A DNA stretch of 64,000 nt, taken from the NCBI RefSeq assembly GCF_900116205.1, contig NZ_FOZS01000001.1:496001-560000 (forward strand). The letters run 5' to 3'. The position numbers and the translations under genes are program-made. Source of the DNA: Halostagnicola kamekurae (lineage in GTDB: Archaea; Halobacteriota; Halobacteria; Halobacteriales; Natrialbaceae). The notes under the pieces are model-generated. The model was not told the origin of the DNA. It worked only from the letters and a program-made list of their open reading frames with translations, and ran no database searches. Below are positions 45,983 to 55,430 of the stretch, one piece after another. The first letter of the stretch is position 1; each line of letters opens with the position of its first letter.

Positions 45983-48900
45983 TCGATCCGACTCGGCGAG
46001 AGACGAACCGCTCGAGCCGAAGGGCAATCAGCGGCGGGTCATCGAGAGCGAGAGCGCGTCGATCTCCGTCGACGCGGGCGCCGGAACCGGGAAGACGACG
46101 ACGATGCTCATGCGGATCGAGCGGGCGATCGATACCGGGGCGGTCGACCCCGAGGACGTGTTGGTGCTCACCTTCGCGAACGAGGCCGCCTCGAGCATTC
46201 GCGAAGCGGTCTCAGAACGGCTCGACCCGGACGCTGCGGCGGCGATCGACGTCTACACCTACCACTCGTTCTGTTACGAGTTGGTCCGGGAGTACGCCTA
46301 CTATCTCGGGCTCTCACCGGAGTTCGAGGTCGTGACCGAACGAAAGCGACGGCGGATCGTCGGCCGACTCCTCGCCGAAACGGAGTACGATTTCGCGGCC
46401 GCTCCCGCTCGCGGCGACGGTTCGCCGGCGGACCTCGCGGACGCCATCGACTGGTTCATCGCGACGATGAGCCAGGAGGATATCGACCCCGACGCGCTCG
46501 CGTCGCGACTGCCGTCGGTTCGAACCCTCGAGCTGTGTACCGAGTTCGTCCTCTGGCTCGAGGAGACGGCCTCCGAGGAGTTCTCCTTCGACAACGAGGC
46601 GTTTCGGTACTTCAACGACCCCGAGCACCTCGAGGCCGCCCGCGAGTCGCTGGTCGAGTACGGCAAGCTGGTCGGCTTCTGTCGGGAGAAGATCGCGGAA
46701 GCGCCGAGCGAGTTTCGGACCGACCCGGTCGTCGATACGATCGACGCGTACCTGCGGGCGCTCCAGACGTGCGTGACCAACACGCTCGAAACGATCTCGC
46801 TTGAGGAGCCGACGACGAAACACCTGCCGCGAGCGCTGTTCGGGAACGAGATCTGGGGCGACTCGACGGGTCGACTCGAGCAGACGCCGTTCGGCCGGTT
46901 GAAACACTACGTCGAGTTCCTGCGACTCGCGCGCCACTACACCGACGTCTACGCGGATTACAGGGAGCGGTTAGCGCGCGACGACGCCGTCGACTTCGAC
47001 GAACTCGTTCGGACGGCGACGGGCTTGCTCACCGAAACCGACTCCGTGGCCGACGAGATCGCGAACCGCTGGAACCACGTCTACTGCGACGAGTTCCAGG
47101 ACACCGACGAGACGCAGTTCAGGCTCATTCGAGCGCTCACCGAGGGCGAAAATCGGCCAGATCTGCTCGCTATCGGCGACAAGGATCAGGCGATCTACGG
47201 CTGGCGAGGCACCGACCGCGAGGGCCTCGACCGCCTCGCGAACACCGGCGACGAGTTCGAGTCGATCGAACTCGAGTTGAACTTTCGCTCGCGCCAGGAG
47301 ATCCTCGACCTGACGAACAACTGTTCGTACGGGCCACAGGAGTCGAAGACGCTTCGGGAGAACGACCGGACCCCCGGCGAGTACGACGAGGTAGATCCGC
47401 CCCACCGACTGCTGAAAGTCGAGAGCGACGAACTGCCCTGGTCGACGCCCGAGCAGGTGGCCAAAGCGACCGCCCGGCTGCTCAACGGCCGCCTCGAGAA
47501 CGTCCCGCGGCGCTCGCTCGAGGACGTCGCGATCATCGTTCGGACGAACCGGCAGGCCCAGGCGGTCGCCGACGAACTCGAGAGTCGGCGGATCCCCTTC
47601 GCCGTCTCCGGCTCGCCGCGAGGCGAGATCCACCCCGGGATACAGACCGTGCTCTCGTACCTCCGGGTGCTCGTCGACCGAGAGGCCGATGCCCACCTCT
47701 GGCGCGTGTTGCTCTTCCGCTATCGAGTCCCCGAATCGGACCTCGAGACGCTCGCGCGCCGGAGCGACTCGCTGTACGACGCGCTGTTCGACTGTGACCT
47801 CGAGACCGGTGCGGCGGCCGACCCGACCGGCGACGATGAGCCTCCGGTCGAGGCCGTCGACAGGCTCGCGCGGGCCCGCGACCACCTCGAGGCGCTCGAG
47901 TCGATTCGCGACGTCTATCCGCTCTCGGAGTTCGTTCGACGCTTCCGGGAGCGGACGAACCTCGAGTGGTTCCTGACCGCGGCGGAACGCACCGAACTCG
48001 AGCGACTCGAGCGCTTCGTCGAGGGATACGACGGCGATTCGGTGCTGACGTCGCTCACGTCGCGGTTCGTCGACGCTCTCGAACGCACGCTCCGCGCGAG
48101 CGAGTCGTCGCTCGACCGCGGCGCTCGCTCGAGCGACCGGGTCGACGTGATGACCGTCCACCAGGCGAAGGGCCTCCAGTTCGACACCGTCCTCGTCCCC
48201 TTCCTCTCTGACGAGGAGTGGTGCGTCGACGGCGATTACGCTCGCCGCAACCGGTACCGACTCCTCGAGGCGACGCTCGACGACGAGGTCGACTCGCCGC
48301 TGCTCGCCAACCTCGCTGCGGAACCGCTAGGTGAGGAATGGCGCGTACTCCACGTCGCGCTGACTCGAGCCGAGAACCACCTGCTCGTGTTCGGCTCGGA
48401 GTACGACTACGACGGCGACGAGACGCAGGTGTCGGTCTCGGACGCCGAATCCTGTCTCGCCGACGATATCGAGTGGTCCGCGGCGGGAAAGCGAATGGAC
48501 CTCTGGTCGACGATCACCGAGAGCTTCGATACCGTCCGCGAGCGGTATCCGGAGACCGTCGTCGACTGGACGGACGCGCTCGAGACGAGTGCGCACGCGA
48601 ATCCGGGCACGATCACGTACTATCAGGACTACGACGACCGGCGGGTCGAACCGCTCGAGACGAGGGCGGCGATCGAGCGGGTCCACCACCTCGGTCGACT
48701 GCTCCGCGATGGGCAGTTGCTCCCGGCCGCCGACGCCGCGAGCAGTGCGAGAGTCGGCGACGACTTCGAGGTGCCGACGGCCCGTCAGGCGAGTTCGCTG
48801 ACGACGGAAACGGTCCGGTTCCCCGTCGAGACCCTCTCGTCGCTCTCGGAGCTCGAGGCGACGATGCGTCACAGTTACTCCGCGCTGGCGACCCACGAGA

Positions 48901-49703
48901 CCTGCGCTCGAAAACACTATCTCGATCACGTCGTGCAAGCGCCCGCCGATCCCGTTCGACCGGCCGAGAGCGACCCCGAGACCGCGCCGCCAGATTCACA
49001 GAAAGCAGCGGAGACCCGGGCCGACGGCCGTCTCGTCGGATCGGTCTTCCACGCCGTCGCCGAGGAGGCGTTCCACCGCGGCTACGACACCCGAGAGGAG
49101 TGGCACGACGCGGCCAGCAGGCGGCTCGCGGCGCGAAACGCCCTCGAGCACCGCGAGGCACTCTCGGCGTGTATCGACCGTTATTTCGAGGCCGAAGCCG
49201 CGGCGGTCGAGGAACCGATCGCCGACTGGGAGACGGTCGCTGCCGAACTGCCGTTCGTCCTCGAGGACGTCTCCGGAGTCGCCGGCGACGTCGTCGGTTA
49301 CGTCGATTCGATCAAGCGAACCCCCGCGGGCGGGCTGGTCGTCCTCGATTACAAGGCGACCGCCGACCGGATCGATCCGGCCGAGGCCGTCCAGCTTTCC
49401 GTCTACGCTCGAGCCTGCGAGCGTACGTTCGACGAACCGATCGCTGGAGTCGGGTACGTCTACGTCGGTGACGTGGATGAGCCGCGGGTCGAACTCCTCG
49501 AGCCGGCGGAGCGCCCCGACTGGTCGGCGGTCCGCGAGTCGCTCGCGTCGATCGACGAGCCGACGTTCGCCGAGACGACGCCGGGGCCGCACTGTCAGTA
49601 CTGTCCGCACCGCTCGCTCGGGTGCGGTCCCGACGGGGACGCGACCGCAGAGGGCAAGGACGAGCCCTCGATCGAAGCGGACGGCGGGCAAACCGGGCAG
49701 TGA
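45975..49703 (+). CDS. AddA-like UvrD helicase-nuclease fusion
   Basis: 1,242 residues. Walker A AGAGTGKTTTM near residue 35; helicase motif II in YCDEFQDTDETQ; IGDKDQAIYGWRG (motif III); VHQAKGLQFDTVLVP (motif V); LHVALTRAENHLLVF (motif VI). The C-terminal RecB-type nuclease has GDVVGYVDSI then VLDYKAT (D...D-x-K) near residue 1100, and four cysteines for a 4Fe-4S staple (HETCARKH near 976; CQYCPHRSLGC near 1210). It should unwind and resect DNA double-strand ends, in the RecBCD/AddAB manner. The only subunit of the operon with intact helicase and nuclease sites. Confidence 0.9.
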   Translation: MADRSDSARDEPLEPKGNQRRVIESESASISVDAGAGTGKTTTMLMRIERAIDTGAVDPEDVLVLTFANEAASSIREAVSERLDPDAAAAIDVYTYHSFCYELVREYAYYLGLSPEFEVVTERKRRRIVGRLLAETEYDFAAAPARGDGSPADLADAIDWFIATMSQEDIDPDALASRLPSVRTLELCTEFVLWLEETASEEFSFDNEAFRYFNDPEHLEAARESLVEYGKLVGFCREKIAEAPSEFRTDPVVDTIDAYLRALQTCVTNTLETISLEEPTTKHLPRALFGNEIWGDSTGRLEQTPFGRLKHYVEFLRLARHYTDVYADYRERLARDDAVDFDELVRTATGLLTETDSVADEIANRWNHVYCDEFQDTDETQFRLIRALTEGENRPDLLAIGDKDQAIYGWRGTDREGLDRLANTGDEFESIELELNFRSRQEILDLTNNCSYGPQESKTLRENDRTPGEYDEVDPPHRLLKVESDELPWSTPEQVAKATARLLNGRLENVPRRSLEDVAIIVRTNRQAQAVADELESRRIPFAVSGSPRGEIHPGIQTVLSYLRVLVDREADAHLWRVLLFRYRVPESDLETLARRSDSLYDALFDCDLETGAAADPTGDDEPPVEAVDRLARARDHLEALESIRDVYPLSEFVRRFRERTNLEWFLTAAERTELERLERFVEGYDGDSVLTSLTSRFVDALERTLRASESSLDRGARSSDRVDVMTVHQAKGLQFDTVLVPFLSDEEWCVDGDYARRNRYRLLEATLDDEVDSPLLANLAAEPLGEEWRVLHVALTRAENHLLVFGSEYDYDGDETQVSVSDAESCLADDIEWSAAGKRMDLWSTITESFDTVRERYPETVVDWTDALETSAHANPGTITYYQDYDDRRVEPLETRAAIERVHHLGRLLRDGQLLPAADAASSARVGDDFEVPTARQASSLTTETVRFPVETLSSLSELEATMRHSYSALATHETCARKHYLDHVVQAPADPVRPAESDPETAPPDSQKAAETRADGRLVGSVFHAVAEEAFHRGYDTREEWHDAASRRLAARNALEHREALSACIDRYFEAEAAAVEEPIADWETVAAELPFVLEDVSGVAGDVVGYVDSIKRTPAGGLVVLDYKATADRIDPAEAVQLSVYARACERTFDEPIAGVGYVYVGDVDEPRVELLEPAERPDWSAVRESLASIDEPTFAETTPGPHCQYCPHRSLGCGPDGDATAEGKDEPSIEADGGQTGQ

Positions 49704-49763
49704 ACCGTCGATGGACCGGCGTTCTCACGATAAAAATAGTCTCGAGACGGCGCTCGAGCCTCG

Positions 49764-50735
49764 CTACGGCTTCAGGACGATTTTTCCCGAGCTCTTTCGG
49801 TCCTCGATGTACTGGTGGGCCTCGGCCGCGTCCTCGAGCGCGAACGACTCGCCGAGGACGACCTCGAGCTCGCCGGATTGCAGTCCCTCGGTGAGTTCCG
49901 GGACGGCCTGCATGATCCTGCTCGGATCGTGGGCGGCGGCCTGTCCGAGGTGGAACCCGCGGACGCTCTTGTTCTCGAAGAGGAGTCGTCGGTTCTCCGC
50001 CTCGGCCGGAACGCCGCTCGCCACGCCGTAGGTGACGAGTCGGCCGAAGTGCGCGAGCGCGTCGAGACTGCGGTCGAACACGTCGTCGCCGACGCTCTCG
50101 AGGACGAGGTCGACGCCCTCGTCGTCGGTCGCGTCCGCGATCGGCTCCCGGAAGTCGACCTCCGTGTACTGGATCGGGTGGTCACAGCCCAGGTCCGCCG
50201 CGAGCTCGAGTTTCTCCTGCGTGCTCGCGGTCCCGAAGACCTCGGCACCGGCCCGGGAGGCGAGTTGCACCGCGGCGGTACCGACGCCGCCCGCCGCGGC
50301 CTGTATCAGGACCGATTCGCCCGCCTCCAGGTCGCCCCACTCGAACAGACAGGCGTGGGCGGTGAGAAACTGAACGGGGAACCCGGCGGCTTCCTCGAAG
50401 CTCATTCCATCCGGAATCGGGAACAGCATCTGAGCGTTCGCGATCGCGTACTCGGCGTAGCCGCCGGTTTCGAGCATCGCGACGACGCGGTCGCCCTCCT
50501 CGAGATCGACGCCCTCACCAACCTCGTCGATCGTTCCCGCGGCCTCCATGCCGGGCGTGTACGGCGCGTCCGGTCCGCCGGGGTAGACGCCGCGGCGTTG
50601 CATGATGTCCGCGAAGTTGATCCCGGCGGCTTCGATTTCGATTCGAACCTCGCCCGGACCCGGTTCGGGTGTTTCGACGTCGACGACCTCGAGTGCGTCG
50701 CTCTCTCCGTACGCTGGGACCTCGATAGCTCGCAT
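49764..50735 (-). CDS. Zinc-independent quinone oxidoreductase (MDR family)
   Basis: 323 residues, zeta-crystallin/QOR type. MRAIEVPAYGESDALEVVDV start, substrate-side NFADIMQRRGVYPG, and cofactor-binding AAAGGVGTAAVQLAS near residue 145 are present; the zinc cysteines of alcohol dehydrogenases are absent. It reduces quinones or enones with NAD(P)H. ATG at 50735 is preferred over 50762. Convergent with the AddA gene. Confidence 0.9.
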   Translation of the reverse strand: MRAIEVPAYGESDALEVVDVETPEPGPGEVRIEIEAAGINFADIMQRRGVYPGGPDAPYTPGMEAAGTIDEVGEGVDLEEGDRVVAMLETGGYAEYAIANAQMLFPIPDGMSFEEAAGFPVQFLTAHACLFEWGDLEAGESVLIQAAAGGVGTAAVQLASRAGAEVFGTASTQEKLELAADLGCDHPIQYTEVDFREPIADATDDEGVDLVLESVGDDVFDRSLDALAHFGRLVTYGVASGVPAEAENRRLLFENKSVRGFHLGQAAAHDPSRIMQAVPELTEGLQSGELEVVLGESFALEDAAEAHQYIEDRKSSGKIVLKP

Positions 50736-50893
50736 ACGATCTCGTTCGACACACAACCGCATAAAAGCGCGAGAACCGGGAGGAACCGGTCGACCGTTTT
50801 CGAGAGTCGCGCCGGGCGGTCACCAGTGCGGCCTCGGTCGATCGTCCTCAAGCGAGACCAGCGGTCGCTCGAAGCTGCGATCGGAGCGGTCGA

Positions 50894-52921
50894 TCAGTCG
50901 TCGTCCGCCCAGCCCTGATGGGACGGCTCGAGGTCGGTGTGATCGTGATTGTCGCCGCGCTCCCAGACGTCGCCGGTCTCGCCCGACGGGCCGCGGCGAG
51001 TCTTCCACTCGAACTCGCCGGGATCGGCGATGGTGACTTCCCAGACGTTACCCTCCGACCAGGTGCCTTCGATGCCGCCACCCCAGTCGGTGAGTTCGTC
51101 GGTGCTTCCCGTAAAGTAGACCGACTGGCCGTATCCGACGTCGACCGTCGTCCGAAGCGTCAGGTCGCCGCCGTCGGCTTCGCTTCCGACGAGGAGCGTG
51201 GCGGTGTCGGAGTCGTCGGGGATGGCGACCTTGAGGTCGTATTCGCCGTCGTCGAGATCGGCCGTTCCGAGTTCGAATTCGACTGCTGTCGACGATTCGG
51301 TGTCGAGGTCGACGCTCTGTGTCGCCTCCTCGGTTCCGTCGACTGCGAGCGTCACGTCCGCGGTGAGCGGTTCGTCTCCGGCGCTGGCTGTGACGCCGAT
51401 GTCGACGGATTCGGCCTCGTCGACGGTATACTCGAGCGAGTCGAACGAAACGCCACGCTCTGCGGGGATCGAATCCGCGTCTTCGACGTACATGACGTAT
51501 CCCTCGGCCGGGATTTCGACGGTGATCTTGCCGCTCGAGTCGACCTCGATATCGTCGCCGGTCCCGGTGGCGTCGACGAGGACAGTGTTGGCCCAGGACG
51601 AGTCGACCGCCACCGACCTGGGCTGACCGCCTTTGTTGATCCCAGTGAGGAGGTTCCCCTCCCGTTCGAAGACGTAGTGGTCGATTCCCACGTCGCGGTC
51701 GATGACCTCGCCGTGGGCGAACTCCTTCGAGATCGTAACGAGCGTGGACAGCTCCTCGTCCTCGAGTTCGTGGTACTCCTCGGGACCCGACCGGTAGAGC
51801 ATCGGCATGCCGGCGTACGCGAGGATGAACGCCTCCGCGAGTTCGACCGCGCGACCTTCGGGGACGGTCTGGGCGTCGTCGGTCGGCTGGACCCCCGGAC
51901 CGACGGCGTCGTGGTTCTGGACGAACGTGACCGCGACGCTTGGGTCCCGATGGGCGACGCCCGGGGCGGCGTTCTGGGAGAGGTTCTCCATGCTGCCGTT
52001 CTCGAACGCGTCGGAGATAGCCGCGTGAAGCGGGAAGTCGAAGACTGTCATACCAGTGTCGGCCCACTCGAGCAAACGGTCGATATCGCTTTCTTCCCAG
52101 ACCTCCGCAACGCGCCAGAGGTCGAGGTCGTCTGCCAGCGGATTGACGTTCTCCGCAAAATACCACGGCCAGACGTGTGCGGCCGCGTCGTAGCGCAGGC
52201 CGTCGGCGCCCAGACTCGCGATCTTCTCGATGTAGGCCTCGTGGGCCGACTGGACCTCGGGATGCTCGATGTCCAGCGAGGGGAGGCCGAGCAGATCACA
52301 CTCGTAGTTCGCCGCCTCGCCGTCTACCCGACAGTCGTCGCCGAGCGTTCCGTTGTTATGGAAGTGTTCGTTCTCGTCGAACTGCGGCCAGTCGATCCGT
52401 CCGTCTGGCCCCACCGGATCGGCCATGTGGTTGAGAACGGTGTCGACGATGACCTCGATATCGTGCTCGTGAGCGGTCTCGATCAGCGACTCGAGTTCGT
52501 CTTCCGTTCCGAGCGAGGAGTCGAAGTTCCGCAGATCGACCGGCTGGTAGCCGATCGGTGGGTGAGGATCGCGGTGTCCGTAGGGGCCGACCTCGTCGTA
52601 GAATCCCATCGTCCCGTCGTAGGTGAGGTCGTTCCAGTCCAGTTTCATCTCGGCCGGCTGCTGGACCCAGATGGCGTCGAATCCCGAATCGGCGACATCG
52701 GGGATTCGGGATTCGATTTCGGTCCACTCGCGATGAAACATCTGCAAGGCGACGGTGTCCTCGTCGGCTTCGGGTCCGTCGGGCAGCGCCTTTACGCCCG
52801 TCGCGCCGAACGTGGCTCCCGAGAGCGCGAGCGTTCCGAGCGCCGCGCTCGCTTTCATAACGGTTCGCCGGTCGATACTTGGCTCCTGTGCTACCCTGCT
52901 TTGCCTGTGGTTATTTCCCAT
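50894..52921 (-). CDS. Secreted alpha-amylase (GH13) with C-terminal starch-binding domain
   Basis: 675 residues. A Tat signal (DRRTVMKASAALGTLALSG) directs folded export. The GH13 barrel contains TVLNHMADPVG (region I), GLRYDAAAHV with the nucleophile Asp (region II), WRVAEVWEESD with the acid-base Glu (region III) and FVQNHDAVGPG (region IV). After a beta domain and an acidic linker, the last ~90 residues (VYFTGSTDELTDWGG, EWKTRRG) look like a CBM20 module. It should hydrolyse external starch-like glucans. The ATG at 52921 (MGNNHRQ) is preferred to 52942. Upstream 52925-52990 is AT-rich promoter sequence. Confidence 0.92.
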   Translation of the reverse strand: MGNNHRQSRVAQEPSIDRRTVMKASAALGTLALSGATFGATGVKALPDGPEADEDTVALQMFHREWTEIESRIPDVADSGFDAIWVQQPAEMKLDWNDLTYDGTMGFYDEVGPYGHRDPHPPIGYQPVDLRNFDSSLGTEDELESLIETAHEHDIEVIVDTVLNHMADPVGPDGRIDWPQFDENEHFHNNGTLGDDCRVDGEAANYECDLLGLPSLDIEHPEVQSAHEAYIEKIASLGADGLRYDAAAHVWPWYFAENVNPLADDLDLWRVAEVWEESDIDRLLEWADTGMTVFDFPLHAAISDAFENGSMENLSQNAAPGVAHRDPSVAVTFVQNHDAVGPGVQPTDDAQTVPEGRAVELAEAFILAYAGMPMLYRSGPEEYHELEDEELSTLVTISKEFAHGEVIDRDVGIDHYVFEREGNLLTGINKGGQPRSVAVDSSWANTVLVDATGTGDDIEVDSSGKITVEIPAEGYVMYVEDADSIPAERGVSFDSLEYTVDEAESVDIGVTASAGDEPLTADVTLAVDGTEEATQSVDLDTESSTAVEFELGTADLDDGEYDLKVAIPDDSDTATLLVGSEADGGDLTLRTTVDVGYGQSVYFTGSTDELTDWGGGIEGTWSEGNVWEVTIADPGEFEWKTRRGPSGETGDVWERGDNHDHTDLEPSHQGWADDD

Positions 52922-53155
52922 GGCAACAGACCTCCATAACATGAGAAGTAATAATACATAATGATTTTAACGACAGTTCGAAACGCCATCATTATAGGAA
53001 TTGACATGTCTCGAGCGAATCGAACCGGCGAGTTTTCTAATTTATCGGGAAAAACGTGCGCGTCCCTGGCTAATGGTTAAGTACCGATGGTCAGAACTCG
53101 TGTCTATGCTCCTCCACACACGAAATCAGTTCTCAAAATCGGCAGCAGAAACCGC

Positions 53156-53548
53156 ATGAACGAACGACACAACCGACGACTCAGCGGCGTCGTCGGCGCG
53201 TTTTTGCTTCTCGTTAGCGGCGGCGGCATCGTCCTGCTCGGAACCGGCGGTCTCGAGGAACCGATATTTCTCGTGCAGGTAGCGTTGCTCGGGCTGGCCG
53301 GCGTGTTCGACATCGTGGCAGCGACCGATACGGGCTTGACCGACCGCTGGGCGTGGTATCGGTGGAGCGGTGCCGGAAACGTCCTGCTCGGGCTATCGCT
53401 CCCGCTTGGATTCGCCGGGAGCGACAGCCTCCTTTTCCTTCTCCTGACCGTCGTCGGCGGGGTCTCGCTGGCGGCGATGGGGATCGACATGCTCGCCTTC
53501 CACGGGAAGTACACCCGCGGCGAGCGACTCGACCGCAACTCGAGTTGA
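53156..53548 (+). CDS. Small membrane protein, four helices
   Basis: 130 residues. Four helices (VVGAFLLLVSGGGIVLLG, LVQVALLGLAGVFDIV, GNVLLGLSLPLGFAG, LLFLLLTVVGGVSLAA) with short loops. Start at ATG 53156 (MNERHNRR). Function unknown; no family recognised. Confidence 0.7.
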   Translation: MNERHNRRLSGVVGAFLLLVSGGGIVLLGTGGLEEPIFLVQVALLGLAGVFDIVAATDTGLTDRWAWYRWSGAGNVLLGLSLPLGFAGSDSLLFLLLTVVGGVSLAAMGIDMLAFHGKYTRGERLDRNSS

Positions 53549-53653
53549 CTACCGGCCGTGAACGACCGGTACTCCCGGGCAGTCCGTAGCGGGTCGCGAA
53601 CCGGCGTCCGGCCTTCGCATGGTTTAAGCCCGCGCTACCTGAGAGATGAACCA

Positions 53654-55141
53654 ATGAGCGACGAGAGTCAGGAACTCGGGATCACCGAGTCGAAATCGCA
53701 CAAGCCCGGCGAGTGGTACGCCGAAGTCGTCCAGAAGGCGGGGATCGCAGACTACGCGCCGATGGGCGGCTTCATCGTCACGAAACCGCGAGGCTACGCC
53801 CTCTGGGAACGCCTGCAGGACGAACTCGACGGCCGGTTCAAAGAGACCGGCGTCGACAACGTCTACTTCCCGATGTTCATCCCCGAGTCCTTCCTGGAGC
53901 GGGAGAAAGACATCGTCGAAGGGTTCGATCCCGAAGTCGCGTGGGTCACCCACGGCGGCCACGACGAACTCGAGGAGCGCCTGGCGGTTCGACCGACCAG
54001 CGAGTCGATCATCGCGCCGTTCATGGCCGACTGGACCCGCAGCCACCGCGACCTGCCGCTGCGGCTCAACCAGTGGTGTTCGGTCGTGCGCTGGGAGGCC
54101 ACGGAGACGAAGCCGTTCTTCCGGACGAAGGAGTTCATGTGGCAGGAAGGCCACACAGCACACGCGAGCGACGAGGGCGCGTGGAACGAGGTCTGGACTC
54201 GGCTCGGACAGTACGAAGAACTCTACGAAGATTTCCTCGCGATTCCGGTGCTTCGCGGGAAAAAGCCCGAACACGACAAGTTCCCCGGCGCGGACACGAC
54301 GACGACCGTCGAGGCGCTGATGCCCGACGGCAAGTCGGTTCAGGGCGGCACCAGCCACCACCTCGGCCAGTCGTTCGCGGAGGCCTTCGATATCACCTTC
54401 GTCGACGAGGACGAGGACGAGCAGACGGCCTACACCACGTCGTGGGGGCTCTCTTGGCGCGCACTCGGCGCACTCATCATGACCCACTCGGACGATCAGG
54501 GACTCGTGCTCCCGCCGACGGTCGCACCGACGCAGGCCGTCATCGTCCCGATATGGCAGGAGGACACGAAAGAGAAGGTCCTCGAGTACGCCGAGGAAAT
54601 CGCGGCGGACCTCGAGGAAGCGGGGGTTCGCGTCGAACTCGACGACCGGGACGAACGCAATCCCGGCTTCAAGTTCAACGAACACGAACTCAACGGCGTG
54701 CCGCTACGCCTCGAAATTGGCCCCAACGAGGTCGACGACGAGGAGGTCACGCTGGTGCACCGACCCGACAACGAGAACGTCGTCGCGGACCGCTCGGGGC
54801 TGGTCGAGTCCGTCGAATCGAACCTCGAGACGGTCTACGACAAGCTCTATGCGGCCGCCGAGGAAACGCTCGAGGAAAACGTTCGCGAGGCCGACAGCCC
54901 CGAGGAGATCATGGGGACGATCGGCAAGCACGGCGGTTACGTGCGGGTCCCGTGGTGTGGCGATCAGGCCTGCGAGGAAGCCATCAAGGAGAAAGTCTCC
55001 GCAGAGATCGTAATGCAGCCGTTAGCCGAGGAGGGCGGGGAGACGACGGGCGTTCCCGAAGCGCCCAACGACGATGACGCCGAGTGTGCCGTCTGTGGCG
55101 AACCGGCGGACGAAATCGCCTACTTCGCGAAGTCGTACTAG
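53654..55141 (+). CDS. proS: Prolyl-tRNA synthetase
   Basis: 495 residues; class II synthetase of the archaeal/eukaryotic type. GWYAE-like start HKPGEWYAEVVQKAGI, class II motif 2 in QWCSVVRWEATETKPFFRTKE (shown in part), GTSHHLGQSFAEAFDI, and motif 3 region in TSWGLSWRALGALIM are present. The C-terminal zinc-binding part includes CGDQACEEAIKE and CAVCGEPADE, and the protein ends with Tyr as usual. Start at 53654 is fixed by MSDESQELGITESKSH. Confidence 0.95.
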   Translation: MSDESQELGITESKSHKPGEWYAEVVQKAGIADYAPMGGFIVTKPRGYALWERLQDELDGRFKETGVDNVYFPMFIPESFLEREKDIVEGFDPEVAWVTHGGHDELEERLAVRPTSESIIAPFMADWTRSHRDLPLRLNQWCSVVRWEATETKPFFRTKEFMWQEGHTAHASDEGAWNEVWTRLGQYEELYEDFLAIPVLRGKKPEHDKFPGADTTTTVEALMPDGKSVQGGTSHHLGQSFAEAFDITFVDEDEDEQTAYTTSWGLSWRALGALIMTHSDDQGLVLPPTVAPTQAVIVPIWQEDTKEKVLEYAEEIAADLEEAGVRVELDDRDERNPGFKFNEHELNGVPLRLEIGPNEVDDEEVTLVHRPDNENVVADRSGLVESVESNLETVYDKLYAAAEETLEENVREADSPEEIMGTIGKHGGYVRVPWCGDQACEEAIKEKVSAEIVMQPLAEEGGETTGVPEAPNDDDAECAVCGEPADEIAYFAKSY

Positions 55142-55256
55142 CTGACGCCGTTTCGGGAAGCGCTTTGAAGCGCGCCAGGGCGACCATCGATTCTATCTGC
55201 CATCAATTACCGGACCTAATGGATTAGCCCCCACATCCTTATCGGTGGCAACTAAT

Positions 55257-55297
55257 CACGTATCGTGGTGTTCGCTCTCCCGAGCGACCACTACGTG
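55257..55297. other. Long bulged hairpin between proS and gltB
   Basis: CACGTA-tc-GTGG-tgt-TCGCTC-tccc-GAGCGA-CCAC-TACGTG: three paired blocks (16 base pairs) with two one-sided bulges and a 4-base loop. It is 116 bases beyond proS and about 75 bases before the TATA-like TTTATAATA (55369-55377) of gltB, so it may end proS transcription or bind a regulator. The rest of 55142-55430 holds only that promoter. Confidence 0.6.
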
Positions 55298-55430
55298 CCT
55301 CTGACACTTCTGTGCCTGATTGCCGTGATTAACCGCTAGAAAATAACACCTTATATTCCCTTGTATGGGTTTATAATACATTTAGTCATTATGGGTCAGC
55401 CTCTTATGGACGACGCTCACAAGGGAAGCT

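Noticed and set aside
50918-52939. 673-aa rightward ORF opposite the alpha-amylase gene
   Set aside because: Shadow frame of GC-rich coding DNA; the opposite strand has complete GH13 motifs and a Tat signal.
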